A stretch of 36,096 bases of DNA from Collinsella aerofaciens. Its GTDB lineage: Bacteria; Actinomycetota; Coriobacteriia; Coriobacteriales; Coriobacteriaceae. The translations under genes were made by a program, and so were the position numbers. Positions within the stretch are counted from its first letter, which is position 1. Each line of letters opens with the position of its first letter. This document shows, piece by piece, positions 14,725 through 25,520 of this stretch. A model generated the notes under the pieces. It did no database searches. It saw only the letters and a program-made list of their open reading frames with translations, and was not told where the DNA came from. The stretch lies in NCBI RefSeq assembly GCF_015553355.1, contig NZ_JADNGN010000024.1, forward strand, positions 1 through 36,096, given 5' to 3'.

Positions 14725-17175
14725 CTAAATCAGCCTAAAATGCTCGAGCGCCGCAACGACACCGTCGTGATCGACGGTGTCGGTCACGTAATCGGCCTTA
14801 TCCTTGAGATAGTCCGGCGCATTGCCCATGGCGATACCGACATCGACGGCGTTCATCAGCGAGACGTCATTGCTGGCGTCGCCGATGCCGTATACGGTTC
14901 CGTGGTGGGGATCGAGGGCGTCGAGTACAGACTGGATGCCCCCGCGCTTCGTGCATTCGCGGGGCGAGATTTCGGTTACCTCGAGTTCGAGCTCGTTAAA
15001 GTACAGCAGCGGCTCAAGTGCCTTGTCTTGAGCGATGTGGTTGGCGAGCGATGTAGACATCAAGATCTTGTAGACACTGTAATGTTGCAGCTGCGTGACT
15101 GCGTCGCCCAGGGTGCGCGCGTATCCGGGAGCATCGGGCGCATCGGCACTCATGCGCACGACGCCGTTGAGGCCCTCAAAGCGGATGACCTCGCCCGATT
15201 GCTCAAGGTAGGGGGCAAGACGCTGCAACATACTGGGCGTCATCGACAGATCGCGAATTGCGTGTCCGTCGATCTCGGCGTAACCGCCCGCAAGACAGAC
15301 GATGCCGGTCCAGGGCAGCTCAAGAAGTTTGGGGTGGATGCAGCTCAGGGTACGTCCCGTGCAGATAAAGGCCATGTTGCCGTTGGCGACAAACTCGCGG
15401 ATTGCCTGCGAAACCGCCTCGTTGGGATAGGGGGAGAGGTCCCGCTCGTCTTCGGGAAGGTCTTGGGCGAGCCTGGGGTCTTGCCAGGCGAGCGTTCCGT
15501 CGATATCGAAGAAGCAAATATCGCCGCGCTTATGGGCTGCGCTGGCGGCAGGGGAGGCCGAGGTGGTGGGCACAAATTCCGGCTCGAGGCCCATGATCTG
15601 GTCAAAATGCTCTTTAACGCGGGGAACGGAGATGCCGATGATCACCTGGGCGGTCTTGCCCGTAATGATGAGGCCCTTGGCGCCCACCGCGACAAACGAC
15701 GCGTTATCTGCAACGATGGAAGGGTCTGCGACCTCGACGCGCAGGCGCGTGGCGCAGTTGGTTGCGCCCACGATATTGCCAACGCCACCTAAAAGCTGAA
15801 TTACCCGCTCAGCGAGGACGTGATCTTGATCGGATCGACTATTGACCTCGTCATTGGGAGATTGCTCTTTGGCAAAGTCGCTTCCCGTTAAACAATCGAT
15901 TGCCGCGCGATTGGCAACATGATCCTCGCGGCCCGGTGTCTTAAGGTCATAGACCAAGATGAGTGCTCGAAAACTAACAAAAAAGATGAGGCTAAAGGCA
16001 AGGCCGATACCGAGCGCCAAAAGATAGGCACCGGCATGCGTGCGCATGAGCGGAATAAAGTTGAAGGCTGCCATCTCCATCAGGCCGCCCGAGAAGATGC
16101 CGACGATGCCAAAGAGATTCATGGTTGTGGCAAGGCAAGACGATAAGACGGCGTAGAGCAAAAAGAGCCCGGGGTGGGTGAACATAAAGAGAAACTCGAG
16201 TGGCTCGGTAACGCCGCAAACCACCGAGGCGATGATGGCGGGAACAAGGATGACCCTGAGGCCGGCGCGGCGCTCGGGTTTTGCGGTGGAGTAGAACGCA
16301 GCTGCGATGGCAGGAAGGCCAAAGAGCTTGACCCAGCCGGTGGCGGTAAAACCGGCCCACGGCGCAAGCTCATTAAGGGGGCGCGTGCTATGGGAGAGGA
16401 TGGGGAGCAAACTGCTCCACGTGGCGTAGATGCCGTCGTTAATGACCAGGTTGTCGTAGTAGATCGGCATGTAGAGCAGGTGGTGCAGGCCAAAGGGCTC
16501 GAGTGCTCGTTCTAAAAAGACAAAGATGCCCACGCCAAAGGGACCGACGCCTGCAAGCGCGTGACGCAGCGTATCGGTTACATCGTATACGTAGGGCACG
16601 ATGGCGGCCGAGATAGCAGCAAGGGCAAACACGGCAAAAAAGCTGATGAGGTAGACCAGCGAGGAGCCCGAGAAGGTGCCGAGCCAATCGGGAACCTTGG
16701 CATCGTAGAAGCGGTCATGGATGGCAACGACGGTTGCCGATACCGCCAGCGGGCCGATAATGCCGGTGTCGAGCGTCTTGATGCCGTCGATGACGGTGAT
16801 ACCGCTGGCGGAGGTCAAAGATGACGGGTACTCAAGTCCAAGGTTGTCTCCGCTCAGCTTAATGATCTCGCTCAAAAAGAAGCAGTAGGCAAAATAGGCG
16901 ACGAGAGCCTCGAGGCAGCAACGAGCCGGTTGTTTTTGGGCAAGACCGGTGGGCAGCGCTACGGCAAAAAGGAGCGGGAGGCGTTTAAAGACCGTCCACG
17001 AGCCGCGCTGGATGATAGCCCAGAAAACGTACCAAGGGGTTCCGTATACGGCGAGATCGCCGACGATGTCCGCAGTCGTTGCGAGAGCGGAGACGCCGAC
17101 CATGAGGCCTGATATAGAAAACAGCATGGCGGGCGCGAACATTGCCCCGCCAAAGCGTTGGATTTTTTGCAGCAT
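14725..17175 (-). CDS. PTS EIIC-EIIB (glucose/maltose type) fused to HAD phosphatase
   Basis: One 816-aa protein joins a sugar PTS permease to a soluble phosphatase. Residues ~1-405 are EIIC, with about ten hydrophobic segments, the domain start MLQKIQRFGGAMFAPAML, and the conserved GVTEPLEFLF. After a charged linker, residues ~440-520 are EIIB, with the phosphorylated Cys at 474 in NCATRLRV. A short Ser/Ala-rich linker leads to a Cof-type HAD hydrolase at ~550-816. Its motifs are complete: D557-I-D559-GT, CTGR, and GD766-ASND770 with a C2-type cap between. The IIC-IIB order matches MalX-like alpha-glucoside permeases. The HAD part could hydrolyse the incoming sugar phosphate or phosphatidyl-type metabolites; neither is shown. 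GGAAGG precedes the ATG. It is divergent from a TreR-like regulator. Confidence 0.9.
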   Translation of the reverse strand: MLQKIQRFGGAMFAPAMLFSISGLMVGVSALATTADIVGDLAVYGTPWYVFWAIIQRGSWTVFKRLPLLFAVALPTGLAQKQPARCCLEALVAYFAYCFFLSEIIKLSGDNLGLEYPSSLTSASGITVIDGIKTLDTGIIGPLAVSATVVAIHDRFYDAKVPDWLGTFSGSSLVYLISFFAVFALAAISAAIVPYVYDVTDTLRHALAGVGPFGVGIFVFLERALEPFGLHHLLYMPIYYDNLVINDGIYATWSSLLPILSHSTRPLNELAPWAGFTATGWVKLFGLPAIAAAFYSTAKPERRAGLRVILVPAIIASVVCGVTEPLEFLFMFTHPGLFLLYAVLSSCLATTMNLFGIVGIFSGGLMEMAAFNFIPLMRTHAGAYLLALGIGLAFSLIFFVSFRALILVYDLKTPGREDHVANRAAIDCLTGSDFAKEQSPNDEVNSRSDQDHVLAERVIQLLGGVGNIVGATNCATRLRVEVADPSIVADNASFVAVGAKGLIITGKTAQVIIGISVPRVKEHFDQIMGLEPEFVPTTSASPAASAAHKRGDICFFDIDGTLAWQDPRLAQDLPEDERDLSPYPNEAVSQAIREFVANGNMAFICTGRTLSCIHPKLLELPWTGIVCLAGGYAEIDGHAIRDLSMTPSMLQRLAPYLEQSGEVIRFEGLNGVVRMSADAPDAPGYARTLGDAVTQLQHYSVYKILMSTSLANHIAQDKALEPLLYFNELELEVTEISPRECTKRGGIQSVLDALDPHHGTVYGIGDASNDVSLMNAVDVGIAMGNAPDYLKDKADYVTDTVDHDGVVAALEHFRLI

Positions 17176-17216
17176 GTTCTGCCTTCCGAATATCGAGGCG
17201 CGTTGCGCGTGGGGAA

Positions 17217-17228
17217 ACGTTTAAACAA
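17217..17228 (-). promoter_or_regulatory. Putative operator site 1 (PTS-HAD gene)
   Basis: Minus strand TTGTTTAAACGT, containing the palindrome GTTTAAAC. A minus-strand TACAAT at 17236-17241 would place the transcription start next to it. Related to the sites at 17339, 18236, 18311 and 27253. Confidence 0.55.
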
Positions 17229-17338
17229 TGGATTCATTGTAGAGGACCAGACGAGTGTCGTACCGGCAGTTTTGAGCGAAACCGATTTGGGCATGACAGA
17301 AACCGTCAACGGCTAAATCCTGTCGCTTCACCGATATT

Positions 17339-17369
17339 CGGTTTAAACAACTTTAAGAAATGCTATCGT
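17339..17369 (+). promoter_or_regulatory. Promoter of the TreR-like regulator with operator site 2
   Basis: GTTTAAACAA (17341-17350) occupies the -35 position, and TGCTATCGT gives an extended -10 (TATCGT at 17364-17369). On the minus strand the site reads TTGTTTAAACCG. The same arrangement recurs at 18311-18342. Confidence 0.55.
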
Positions 17370-17404
17370 GCCTAGCCGGAAATGAATAATGTAGAGGTGA
17401 AACA

Positions 17405-18124
17405 ATGCCAAAAGCGATATACGAAGGAATCTACCGAGAAATACGTTCGCGCATCATTAATGGGACCTATGCGTTTCAGGAGATGCTGCCAACCGAAGCC
17501 GAGCTGACCGCGGAATTTGGCTGCACGCGCAATACCGTCCGCCGCGCTTTGAGCATGCTGGCCGACGGGATGTTTGTGCAGCCCATACACGGCAAGGGCG
17601 TGCGCGTTATTTGGCTTAAGGGCGAAACCGACATGTTGGGCGCACTCGAAGAGGTTGAGTCGTTTGGCGAGTTTGCAAAGCGCAACAATGCCGTTGCATC
17701 GACGGACGTTAAGTCTTTCGAACATCTGGTTTGCACCGAGCAACTCTCTCGTCACCTGGGCTTTAAGGTGGGCGAGGAGTTGATTCGCGTAGTGCGTGTC
17801 CGAAGCCTCAACGGCAACGCGCGCCAAGTGGACCATGGCTATTTTTTGGCGTCGATCGCCAAGGGCCTGACTCCCGAGATCGCGGCAGATTCTATTTACG
17901 GCTATCTGGAGCACAAGCGCGGTGTCAAAGTGATGGCGAGCCGTCGTACGGTGAGTGTCGAGCTCGCCAACGATGAGGACTGCAGCTATCTTGACCTCGG
18001 CAAATACAACTGCGTTGCCGTCATGGAGAGTCAGTCGTACACCTCGGATGGCATCTTGTTTGAGGTGACGCACACTCGCACACATCCCGAGATCTTCCAT
18101 TACCGCGTCAATTCCAAGCGATAG
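17405..18124 (+). CDS. GntR family regulator, TreR-like (HTH plus UTRA)
   Basis: This 239-aa protein has an N-terminal winged helix (IYREIRSRIINGTYAFQEMLPTEAELTAEFGCTRNTVRRAL split over residues ~6-45) and a C-terminal UTRA effector domain (~90-235). The pattern SIYGYLE...DEDCSYLDLGKY resembles B. subtilis TreR, the trehalose-6-phosphate-responsive repressor, from memory of that sequence. AGAGGTG precedes the ATG. It is divergent from the PTS-HAD gene and upstream of the ABC operon. TTGTTTATACAA at 18236 is one base from the known TreR box TTGTATATACAA, supporting this protein as the binder. The ligand is probably a phosphorylated alpha-glucoside. Confidence 0.88.
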   Translation: MPKAIYEGIYREIRSRIINGTYAFQEMLPTEAELTAEFGCTRNTVRRALSMLADGMFVQPIHGKGVRVIWLKGETDMLGALEEVESFGEFAKRNNAVASTDVKSFEHLVCTEQLSRHLGFKVGEELIRVVRVRSLNGNARQVDHGYFLASIAKGLTPEIAADSIYGYLEHKRGVKVMASRRTVSVELANDEDCSYLDLGKYNCVAVMESQSYTSDGILFEVTHTRTHPEIFHYRVNSKR

Positions 18125-18162
18125 CCGGCTAGCTCGCAGCCTGACGAGACTCATGGCCTCAA

Positions 18163-18217
18163 AGAGAAAACGCCCGGTCAAACCGACGGTACATCGGCTT
18201 GACCGGGCGTTTTCTCT
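18163..18217. terminator. Terminator after the TreR-like regulator
   Basis: A 19-bp perfect stem (18163-18181 with 18199-18217) with an inner CCGA/TCGG pairing. The 3' strand ends in TTTTCTCT and the 5' strand in AGAGAAAA, so it could work on both strands. Confidence 0.75.
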
Positions 18218-18235
18218 GCATTCGATAACTAATAA

Positions 18236-18247
18236 TTGTTTATACAA
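18236..18247 (+). promoter_or_regulatory. Putative operator site 3 (TreR box-like)
   Basis: TTGTTTATACAA matches the B. subtilis TreR box TTGTATATACAA at 11 of 12 positions. It lies 195 bases upstream of the ABC solute-binding protein gene. Confidence 0.55.
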
Positions 18248-18310
18248 AACTTGTCAAGTATCAAGTTGAAATTACCGTTCACCGAAGTTTTTCTACCGCT
18301 CTAGTAATAC

Positions 18311-18342
18311 TTGTTCAAACAACTAGCCAAATAGCGTATCGT
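18311..18342 (+). promoter_or_regulatory. Promoter of the ABC operon with operator site 4
   Basis: TTGTTCAAACAA (18311-18322) overlaps the -35 position of TATCGT (18337-18342). The regulator's own promoter has the same layout: GTTTAAACAACT, an A-rich gap, then TATCGT, with a one-base difference in spacing. Confidence 0.55.
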
Positions 18343-18430
18343 TCAAATCAGCAAAAGGGGCAAAGTCCCCGAGCCAATCTCCGAAGGCGGCGGCAAAGGG
18401 TGCCGCCACGGTGTGAAAGGGTGGATTGTA

Positions 18431-19747
18431 ATGAAGAACGAAATGAGCAGAAGGCAGTTCCTGGGCTTTGCTGGTTCCGCGGCTGCAGTTCTTGGTCTGG
18501 GCCTCGTGGGTTGCGGTGGTTCTGCCGGCTCCGGCTCCTCTGCTTCTGGTGACGCTGCCGAGGTCTACTTCCTCCAATTCAAGCCCGAGGTCGACAAGGA
18601 GTGGAAGGAGATCGCCAAGGCCTATAAGAAGGAGAAGGGCGTCGAGGTCAAGATCGTGACCGCCGCTTCCAACACCTACGAGGAGAAGCTTAAGTCCGAG
18701 ATGTCCAAGAGCTCCGCTCCGACCCTGTTCCAGGTCAACGGCCCCACCGGTCTTAAGAACTGGAAGGATTACTGCGCCGACCTGTCCGATACCAAGCTCC
18801 GCGGTGAGCTCATTGATGACTCCCTGGCTCTGCAGTCCGACGGCAAGGATGTGTGCATCGACTGGGTTCAGGAGAGCTTCGGCATAATTTACAACAAGCA
18901 GCTGCTCGAGAAGGCTGGCTACAAGGCCGAGGACATCAACTCCTTCGACAAGCTGAAGGCTTGTGCCGATGACATCCAAGCCCGCAAGGACGAGCTTGGT
19001 GTCGAGGGTGCCTTCACTTCCGCCGGCATGGACGACTCCTCCAGCTGGCGCTACACCACCCACCTTGCCAACATGCCGCTCTACTACGAGTTTGAGAAGG
19101 AGCACAACCAGGAGGACGACGAGATCAAGGGTGAGTTCCTCGACAACTACAAGCAGATCTTCGACCTGTACATCACCGACTCCACCTGCGATCCTTCGCA
19201 GCTTGCTTCCAAGACCGGCGACGACGCCACCAACGAGTTCGCAACCGGCAAGGCCGTCTTCTACCAGAACGGCTCTTGGGCCTACTCTGACCTCGTCAAG
19301 GCCGGCATGACCGACGATCAGATTGGCATGATGCCGATCTACATCGGTGTTGACGGCGAGGAGAACCAGGGCCTGTGCTCCGGCGGCGAGAACTACTGGT
19401 GCGTCAGTTCCCAGGCTTCCGAGGATGCCCAGAAGGCCACCGAGGACTTCATGTATTGGTGCGTCACCGCTGACACCCCGACCAGCATCATCGCCGACAA
19501 GATGGGTCTGACCGCTCCGTTCAAGAGCGCCAAGGAGACCACCAACGTCTTCTCGCAGCAGGCCGTTGCCATGGCCAAGGACGGCAAGAAGACCGTCGCT
19601 TGGGACTTCGTCTACATTCCCTCCGAGGAGTGGAAGAAGAACCTCAAGCAGGCTCTGATTGCCTACGCTGCCGATAACAGCAAGTGGGACGGCGTCAAGA
19701 ACGCCTTCGTCGATGGCTGGAAGACCGAGAAGGCCGCTTCCGAGTAA
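18431..19747 (+). CDS. Carbohydrate ABC transporter substrate-binding lipoprotein (family 1)
   Basis: This 438-aa protein captures an oligosaccharide outside the membrane for the permeases that follow. The start is the ATG at 18431 after AAAGGGTGG; a GTG at 18413 is inside that site. The N-terminus has a twin-arginine signal (SRRQFLG) followed by a lipobox, LVGC, so the mature protein begins at Cys28 and is probably exported by Tat and lipidated. The rest follows the MalE-like fold, with EVKIVTAAS, FGIIYNKQLLEKAGY and GKAVFYQNGSWAYSDL. Codon bias toward C-ending codons suggests high expression. Context with malQ and glgP favours a maltose or maltodextrin-type ligand; the exact sugar is inferred. 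Confidence 0.92.
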   Translation: MKNEMSRRQFLGFAGSAAAVLGLGLVGCGGSAGSGSSASGDAAEVYFLQFKPEVDKEWKEIAKAYKKEKGVEVKIVTAASNTYEEKLKSEMSKSSAPTLFQVNGPTGLKNWKDYCADLSDTKLRGELIDDSLALQSDGKDVCIDWVQESFGIIYNKQLLEKAGYKAEDINSFDKLKACADDIQARKDELGVEGAFTSAGMDDSSSWRYTTHLANMPLYYEFEKEHNQEDDEIKGEFLDNYKQIFDLYITDSTCDPSQLASKTGDDATNEFATGKAVFYQNGSWAYSDLVKAGMTDDQIGMMPIYIGVDGEENQGLCSGGENYWCVSSQASEDAQKATEDFMYWCVTADTPTSIIADKMGLTAPFKSAKETTNVFSQQAVAMAKDGKKTVAWDFVYIPSEEWKKNLKQALIAYAADNSKWDGVKNAFVDGWKTEKAASE

Positions 19748-19778
19748 GCAGTTGCTGCCCAAGCTATCTGATTAGCGA

Positions 19779-19814
19779 CAGGGGGCGGGCAGACGTTGGT
19801 TTGCCCGCCCCCTG
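19779..19814 (+). promoter_or_regulatory. Intercistronic hairpin after the binding-protein gene
   Basis: A 13-bp perfect GC-rich stem (19779-19791 with 19802-19814) without a T-run. Such hairpins between a binding protein and its permeases usually protect the upstream mRNA and lower downstream expression. Confidence 0.65.
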
Positions 19815-19834
19815 CATATTGAAAGGACCCTTTT

Positions 19835-20689
19835 ATGGGCAAAGCACTCAAGCGCTGGTGGCCGCTCTTTATGCTGCCCACGTGCCTGGCGTTTATGATC
19901 GGGTTCGTGATCCCTTTTATCCAGGGCTTCTATCTCTCGTTCTGCCAGTTTATTATCATTAGTAACGCGCACTTTGTCGGTATCGAGAACTACGTGCGCG
20001 CGCTGTCCGATCCGCAGTTCTCCACGTCGTTCTTCTTTACCGTGGCGTTTGCCTTCCTGTCGACGGTGCTCATCAACGTGATCGCCCTGGCCATTGCGCA
20101 GGCGCTCACCCGCAAGGCGCTCAAAGGCACCAACATCTTCCGTACGATCTTCTTTATGCCTAACCTGATCGGCGGCATCGTGCTGGGCTACATTTGGCAG
20201 ATTCTGATCAACTGCCTGCTCTCCAACGTGGGCGCCCAGCTCATCGCTCTTAACTCTGCTGCTGGCTTCTGGGGCCTTATCATCCTGACCCTGTGGCAGC
20301 AGGTCGGCTACATGATGATCATCTACATCGCTGGTCTGCAGTCCATTCCGTCCGACTACATCGAGGCCGCCAAGGTCGACGGCGCTACGGCATGGCAGAC
20401 GTTTTGGAAGGTTAAGATCCCTAACCTGATGCCGACCATCACCATCTGCCTGTTCCTGTCCATCACCAACGGCTTTAAGCTGTTCGACCAGAACCTCGCC
20501 CTTACCGGCGGCGCCCCCGCGCACTCCACCGAGATGCTCGCCCTGAACATCTACAACACGTTCTATTCGCGTGCCGGTATCGCATGGCAGGGCATTGGTC
20601 AGGCCAAGGCGGTTATCTTCTGCATCCTGGTCGTGGCCATCTCCATGATCCAGCTTAAGGCCACGAGGTCCAAGGAGGTGCAGCAGTAA
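19835..20689 (+). CDS. Carbohydrate ABC transporter permease (MalF type)
   Basis: This 284-aa membrane protein has six hydrophobic segments, starting with PLFMLPTCLAFMIGFVIP. It carries the EAA loop that docks to the ATPase (YIEAAKVDGATAWQTFWKVK, near residue 175-195), followed by IPNLMPTITI. GAAAGGA precedes the ATG. The stop codon overlaps the next start (TAATG). It forms the translocation pore together with the second permease. Confidence 0.94.
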   Translation: MGKALKRWWPLFMLPTCLAFMIGFVIPFIQGFYLSFCQFIIISNAHFVGIENYVRALSDPQFSTSFFFTVAFAFLSTVLINVIALAIAQALTRKALKGTNIFRTIFFMPNLIGGIVLGYIWQILINCLLSNVGAQLIALNSAAGFWGLIILTLWQQVGYMMIIYIAGLQSIPSDYIEAAKVDGATAWQTFWKVKIPNLMPTITICLFLSITNGFKLFDQNLALTGGAPAHSTEMLALNIYNTFYSRAGIAWQGIGQAKAVIFCILVVAISMIQLKATRSKEVQQ

Positions 20690-21528
20690 TGAAACGCGAT
20701 AAGGTTATCAACCGCGCGCTCTCGATTTTCTTTACGATCCTGTCGCTCGCGTGGATCTACCCCGTGTTCATGATTGCGCTTAATTCTTTTAAGAAAGCGA
20801 CCGCAATCAGCACCACCACGGCATTCGATCTTCTCACGCCCGAGACGTTCAACGGCCTCGCAAACTACATGCACGCCCTTAACGAGCAGGGCTTTGCCTC
20901 GGCATTTATGTACTCGCTCATCATCACGGTCACGTCGGTCGTGCTGATCTTGGTGTGCTGCTCCATGTGCGCTTGGTACGTGGTTCGTGTCAACAACAAG
21001 ATCTCGAACTTCTTCTATTACCTGTTCGTGTTCTCGATGGTCGTGCCGTTCCAGATGCTCATGTTCACGCTGTCCAATTTGGCGGACCGCATCGGCTTCA
21101 ACACGCCGTTCAACATCTGCTTTATCTACCTCGGCTTTGGCGCGGGCCTGGCGGTCTTTATGTTCGCCGGTTTTGTAAAGAACATCCCGCTCGAGATCGA
21201 GGAGGCGGCCATGATTGATGGCTGCAACCCGGTCCAGGTGTTCTTTAAGATCGTCCTTCCCATCATGAAGCCCACCTATCTTTCGGTCGGCATCCTCGAG
21301 ACCATGTGGGTCTGGAACGACTATCTGCTGCCCTACCTTACGCTCGACTCCACCAAGTACAAGACCATTCCTATCTTGATCCAGTACTTCCGCGGCGGCT
21401 ACGGCCACGTCGAGCTCGGCCCCATGATGGCCTGCATCATGATGGTCGTTATCCCCATCGTCATCATGTACATCCTCTGTCAGAAGTACATCATCGACGG
21501 CGTGGTGGCAGGTGCCGTCAAGGGCTAA
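20689..21528 (+). CDS. Carbohydrate ABC transporter permease (MalG type)
   Basis: This 279-aa partner permease starts on the last base of the preceding stop codon, so translation is coupled, and GGAGG lies upstream inside the previous gene. Six membrane segments are visible. The EAA loop reads EIEEAAMIDGCNPVQVFFKI, followed by VLPIMKPTYL. The C-terminus YIIDGVVAGAVKG is characteristic of MalG/LacG-type subunits. Confidence 0.95.
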   Translation: MKRDKVINRALSIFFTILSLAWIYPVFMIALNSFKKATAISTTTAFDLLTPETFNGLANYMHALNEQGFASAFMYSLIITVTSVVLILVCCSMCAWYVVRVNNKISNFFYYLFVFSMVVPFQMLMFTLSNLADRIGFNTPFNICFIYLGFGAGLAVFMFAGFVKNIPLEIEEAAMIDGCNPVQVFFKIVLPIMKPTYLSVGILETMWVWNDYLLPYLTLDSTKYKTIPILIQYFRGGYGHVELGPMMACIMMVVIPIVIMYILCQKYIIDGVVAGAVKG

Positions 21529-21596
21529 TGCCGTAACTGTTTTGCAAGTTTCTGCGGCGCCCCTCAGCGCGGCGCCGCATATCGAAAGGTAGAGAC

Positions 21597-22796
21597 ATGG
21601 CCGAGATCGTTCTCAAACATGTTCAGAAGGTGTATCCCAACAACGAGTCAAAAAAGAAAGGCTTCTTTGGCAAAAAGAAGAAGACCGAGGAGAAGAAGCA
21701 CAACCTCAAGGTTACCGAGGACGGTGTGCTCGCTGTAGAGGACTTCAACCTCACCGTTCACGACCAGGAGTTCGTCGTCCTCGTTGGCCCCTCTGGCTGC
21801 GGTAAGTCCACGACGATGCGCATGGTCGCCGGCCTGGAGGACATTACCTCGGGCGATGTGCTCATCGACGGCAAGCGCGTCAACGACGTGGCGCCCAAGG
21901 ACCGCGACATCGCCATGGTGTTCCAGAGCTACGCTCTGTACCCCAATATGACGGTGTACGAGAACATGGCATTTACGCTCGAGCTCAAGAAGGTTCCCAA
22001 GGACGAGATCGACCGCAAGGTTCGCTCTGCTGCCGAGATTCTGGGCATTACCGAGTACCTCGACCGTAAGCCCAAGGCGCTCTCCGGCGGCCAGCGCCAG
22101 CGTGTCGCTATCGGCCGCGCCATCGTGCGTGACCCCAAGGTCTTCCTGATGGACGAGCCGCTGTCCAACCTGGACGCCAAGCTTCGTAACCAGATGCGTG
22201 CCGAGCTCATTAAGCTGCGCCACGAGATCAAGGGCACGTTCATTTATGTTACTCACGACCAGACCGAGGCTATGACCCTCGGTGACCGTATCGTGGTCAT
22301 GAAGGACGGCGTTGTCCAGCAGATCGCCACGCCGCAGGAGGTCTTCAACCATCCCGCGAACATCTTCGTCGCCGGCTTCATCGGCGTGCCGCAGATGAAC
22401 TTCTTCGATGCCCAGCTGGTGCGCTCGGGCAACGGCTTTACCGTCAAGACCGAGGATATGAACGTGGCGCTCGCCCCCGAGACTTGCGCTCAGCTTGCCC
22501 TCAACTGGGACGGCGGCGACGTGAAGGAGATTACGGCCGGCGTGCGTCCCGAGCAGATCCTGCTTGCCGACAAGGGCGAGGAGGGCGCGCTCCAGGGTAC
22601 CGTCGAGGTGACCGAGCTCATGGGCTCGACCGAGCATGTCCACGTGACCGCTCCCGACGGCCAGTTTGTCCTGATTATCCCCGTCGTCGACCTCGAGGCC
22701 AAGGGCGCGCTCAAGGCTGGCGACACCATCTGGTTCAAGTTCGAGAAGAACGCGACCCACCTCTTCGATAAGGTCTCTGGCAAGAACCTTATCTAG
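21597..22796 (+). CDS. Carbohydrate ABC transporter ATPase (MsmK/UgpC/MalK type)
   Basis: This 399-aa ATPase powers the two permeases. Motifs are Walker A GPSGCGKST, Q-loop, signature LSGGQRQR, Walker B VFLMDEPLSNLDA and switch His in THDQTEA. The TOBE regulatory domain covers roughly residues 270-399. Unusual is a Lys-rich insertion at about residues 18-38 (KKKGFFGKKKKTEEKKHN), between the first two beta strands, where MsmK proteins normally have a few residues. GAAAGG precedes the ATG. The gene closes the operon before the terminator at 22865. MsmK-type ATPases may serve several transporters. Confidence 0.94.
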   Translation: MAEIVLKHVQKVYPNNESKKKGFFGKKKKTEEKKHNLKVTEDGVLAVEDFNLTVHDQEFVVLVGPSGCGKSTTMRMVAGLEDITSGDVLIDGKRVNDVAPKDRDIAMVFQSYALYPNMTVYENMAFTLELKKVPKDEIDRKVRSAAEILGITEYLDRKPKALSGGQRQRVAIGRAIVRDPKVFLMDEPLSNLDAKLRNQMRAELIKLRHEIKGTFIYVTHDQTEAMTLGDRIVVMKDGVVQQIATPQEVFNHPANIFVAGFIGVPQMNFFDAQLVRSGNGFTVKTEDMNVALAPETCAQLALNWDGGDVKEITAGVRPEQILLADKGEEGALQGTVEVTELMGSTEHVHVTAPDGQFVLIIPVVDLEAKGALKAGDTIWFKFEKNATHLFDKVSGKNLI

Positions 22797-22864
22797 GCCC
22801 GGTGCATCCGGACCCTCCCTTTGGGCGACTGCGGTATTGCCATCCTTTTGCCGCGGTCACATAT

Positions 22865-22909
22865 AAGGCTCCCCTCCCGTCCACTGGGCGAGAGGGGAGC
22901 CTTTCTTTG
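22865..22909 (+). terminator. Terminator of the ABC operon
   Basis: A 12-bp stem (22865-22876 with 22892-22903) is followed by TTTCTTTG. It lies 70 bases after the ATPase stop codon. Confidence 0.85.
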
Positions 22910-22935
22910 TGTTGGGGCTGTCTGACCGGTCGTTT

Positions 22936-23153
22936 GTCTCGATCTGTAACGGGTGAGGCTGATTTCGGACGTTAGATGTTACAGATCGAGACGGTTCTGC
23001 TGAGCTAACCATTTCATCTAAATCTGTAACACCAAAGGTGAATTTCAGCTGCTAGATGTTACAGATTGAGATAAACCCAAGGGGAGGGGCCGGTATGTCT
23101 CAATCTGTAACAGCTGGGGCCGTTTTTACCGAGTAGCTGTTACAGATCGAGAT
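22936..23153. repeat. Array of three 57-nt inverted-repeat units
   Basis: Units lie at 22936-22992, 23016-23072 and 23097-23153, with a period of 80-81 bp. Each has 15-bp terminal inverted repeats of consensus RTCTCRATCTGTAAC around a 27-nt centre. The centres are diverged but of constant length and share a TAGAT/TAGCT end in front of the right repeat. Spacers between units are 23-24 nt. There is no ORF. Alternating orientation argues against a CRISPR array. Confidence 0.85.
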
Positions 23154-23192
23154 TGTTTGGTCGAGTCGGGTCACAGGGTAGCGTGCGGGCAC

Positions 23193-23226
23193 AAAAAGCG
23201 GAGCCGCGTTGCCACGACTCCGCTTT
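23193..23226 (-). terminator. Terminator of glgP
   Basis: On the minus strand a 12-bp stem with one G-U (23195-23206 with 23215-23226) is followed by TTTTTG, 26 bases after the glgP stop. Confidence 0.85.
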
Positions 23227-23252
23227 CAAGAGGATGGGTAAAGGAAACGAAA

Positions 23253-25520
<2,268 letters not shown>

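Noticed and set aside
18323-19762. A 479-codon minus-strand frame opposite the solute-binding protein.
   Set aside because: It is a Leu/Val/Gly-rich shadow of a strongly codon-biased gene, with no domain and no start signal.
21648-22760. A 370-codon minus-strand frame opposite the ABC ATPase.
   Set aside because: It is antisense to complete Walker and signature motifs on the plus strand; same codon-bias artefact.
22936-23153. Possible CRISPR array.
   Set aside because: The repeats alternate in orientation, are only 15 bp, have alternating 27- and 23-24-nt gaps, and no cas gene is near. Inverted-repeat units explain the pattern better.
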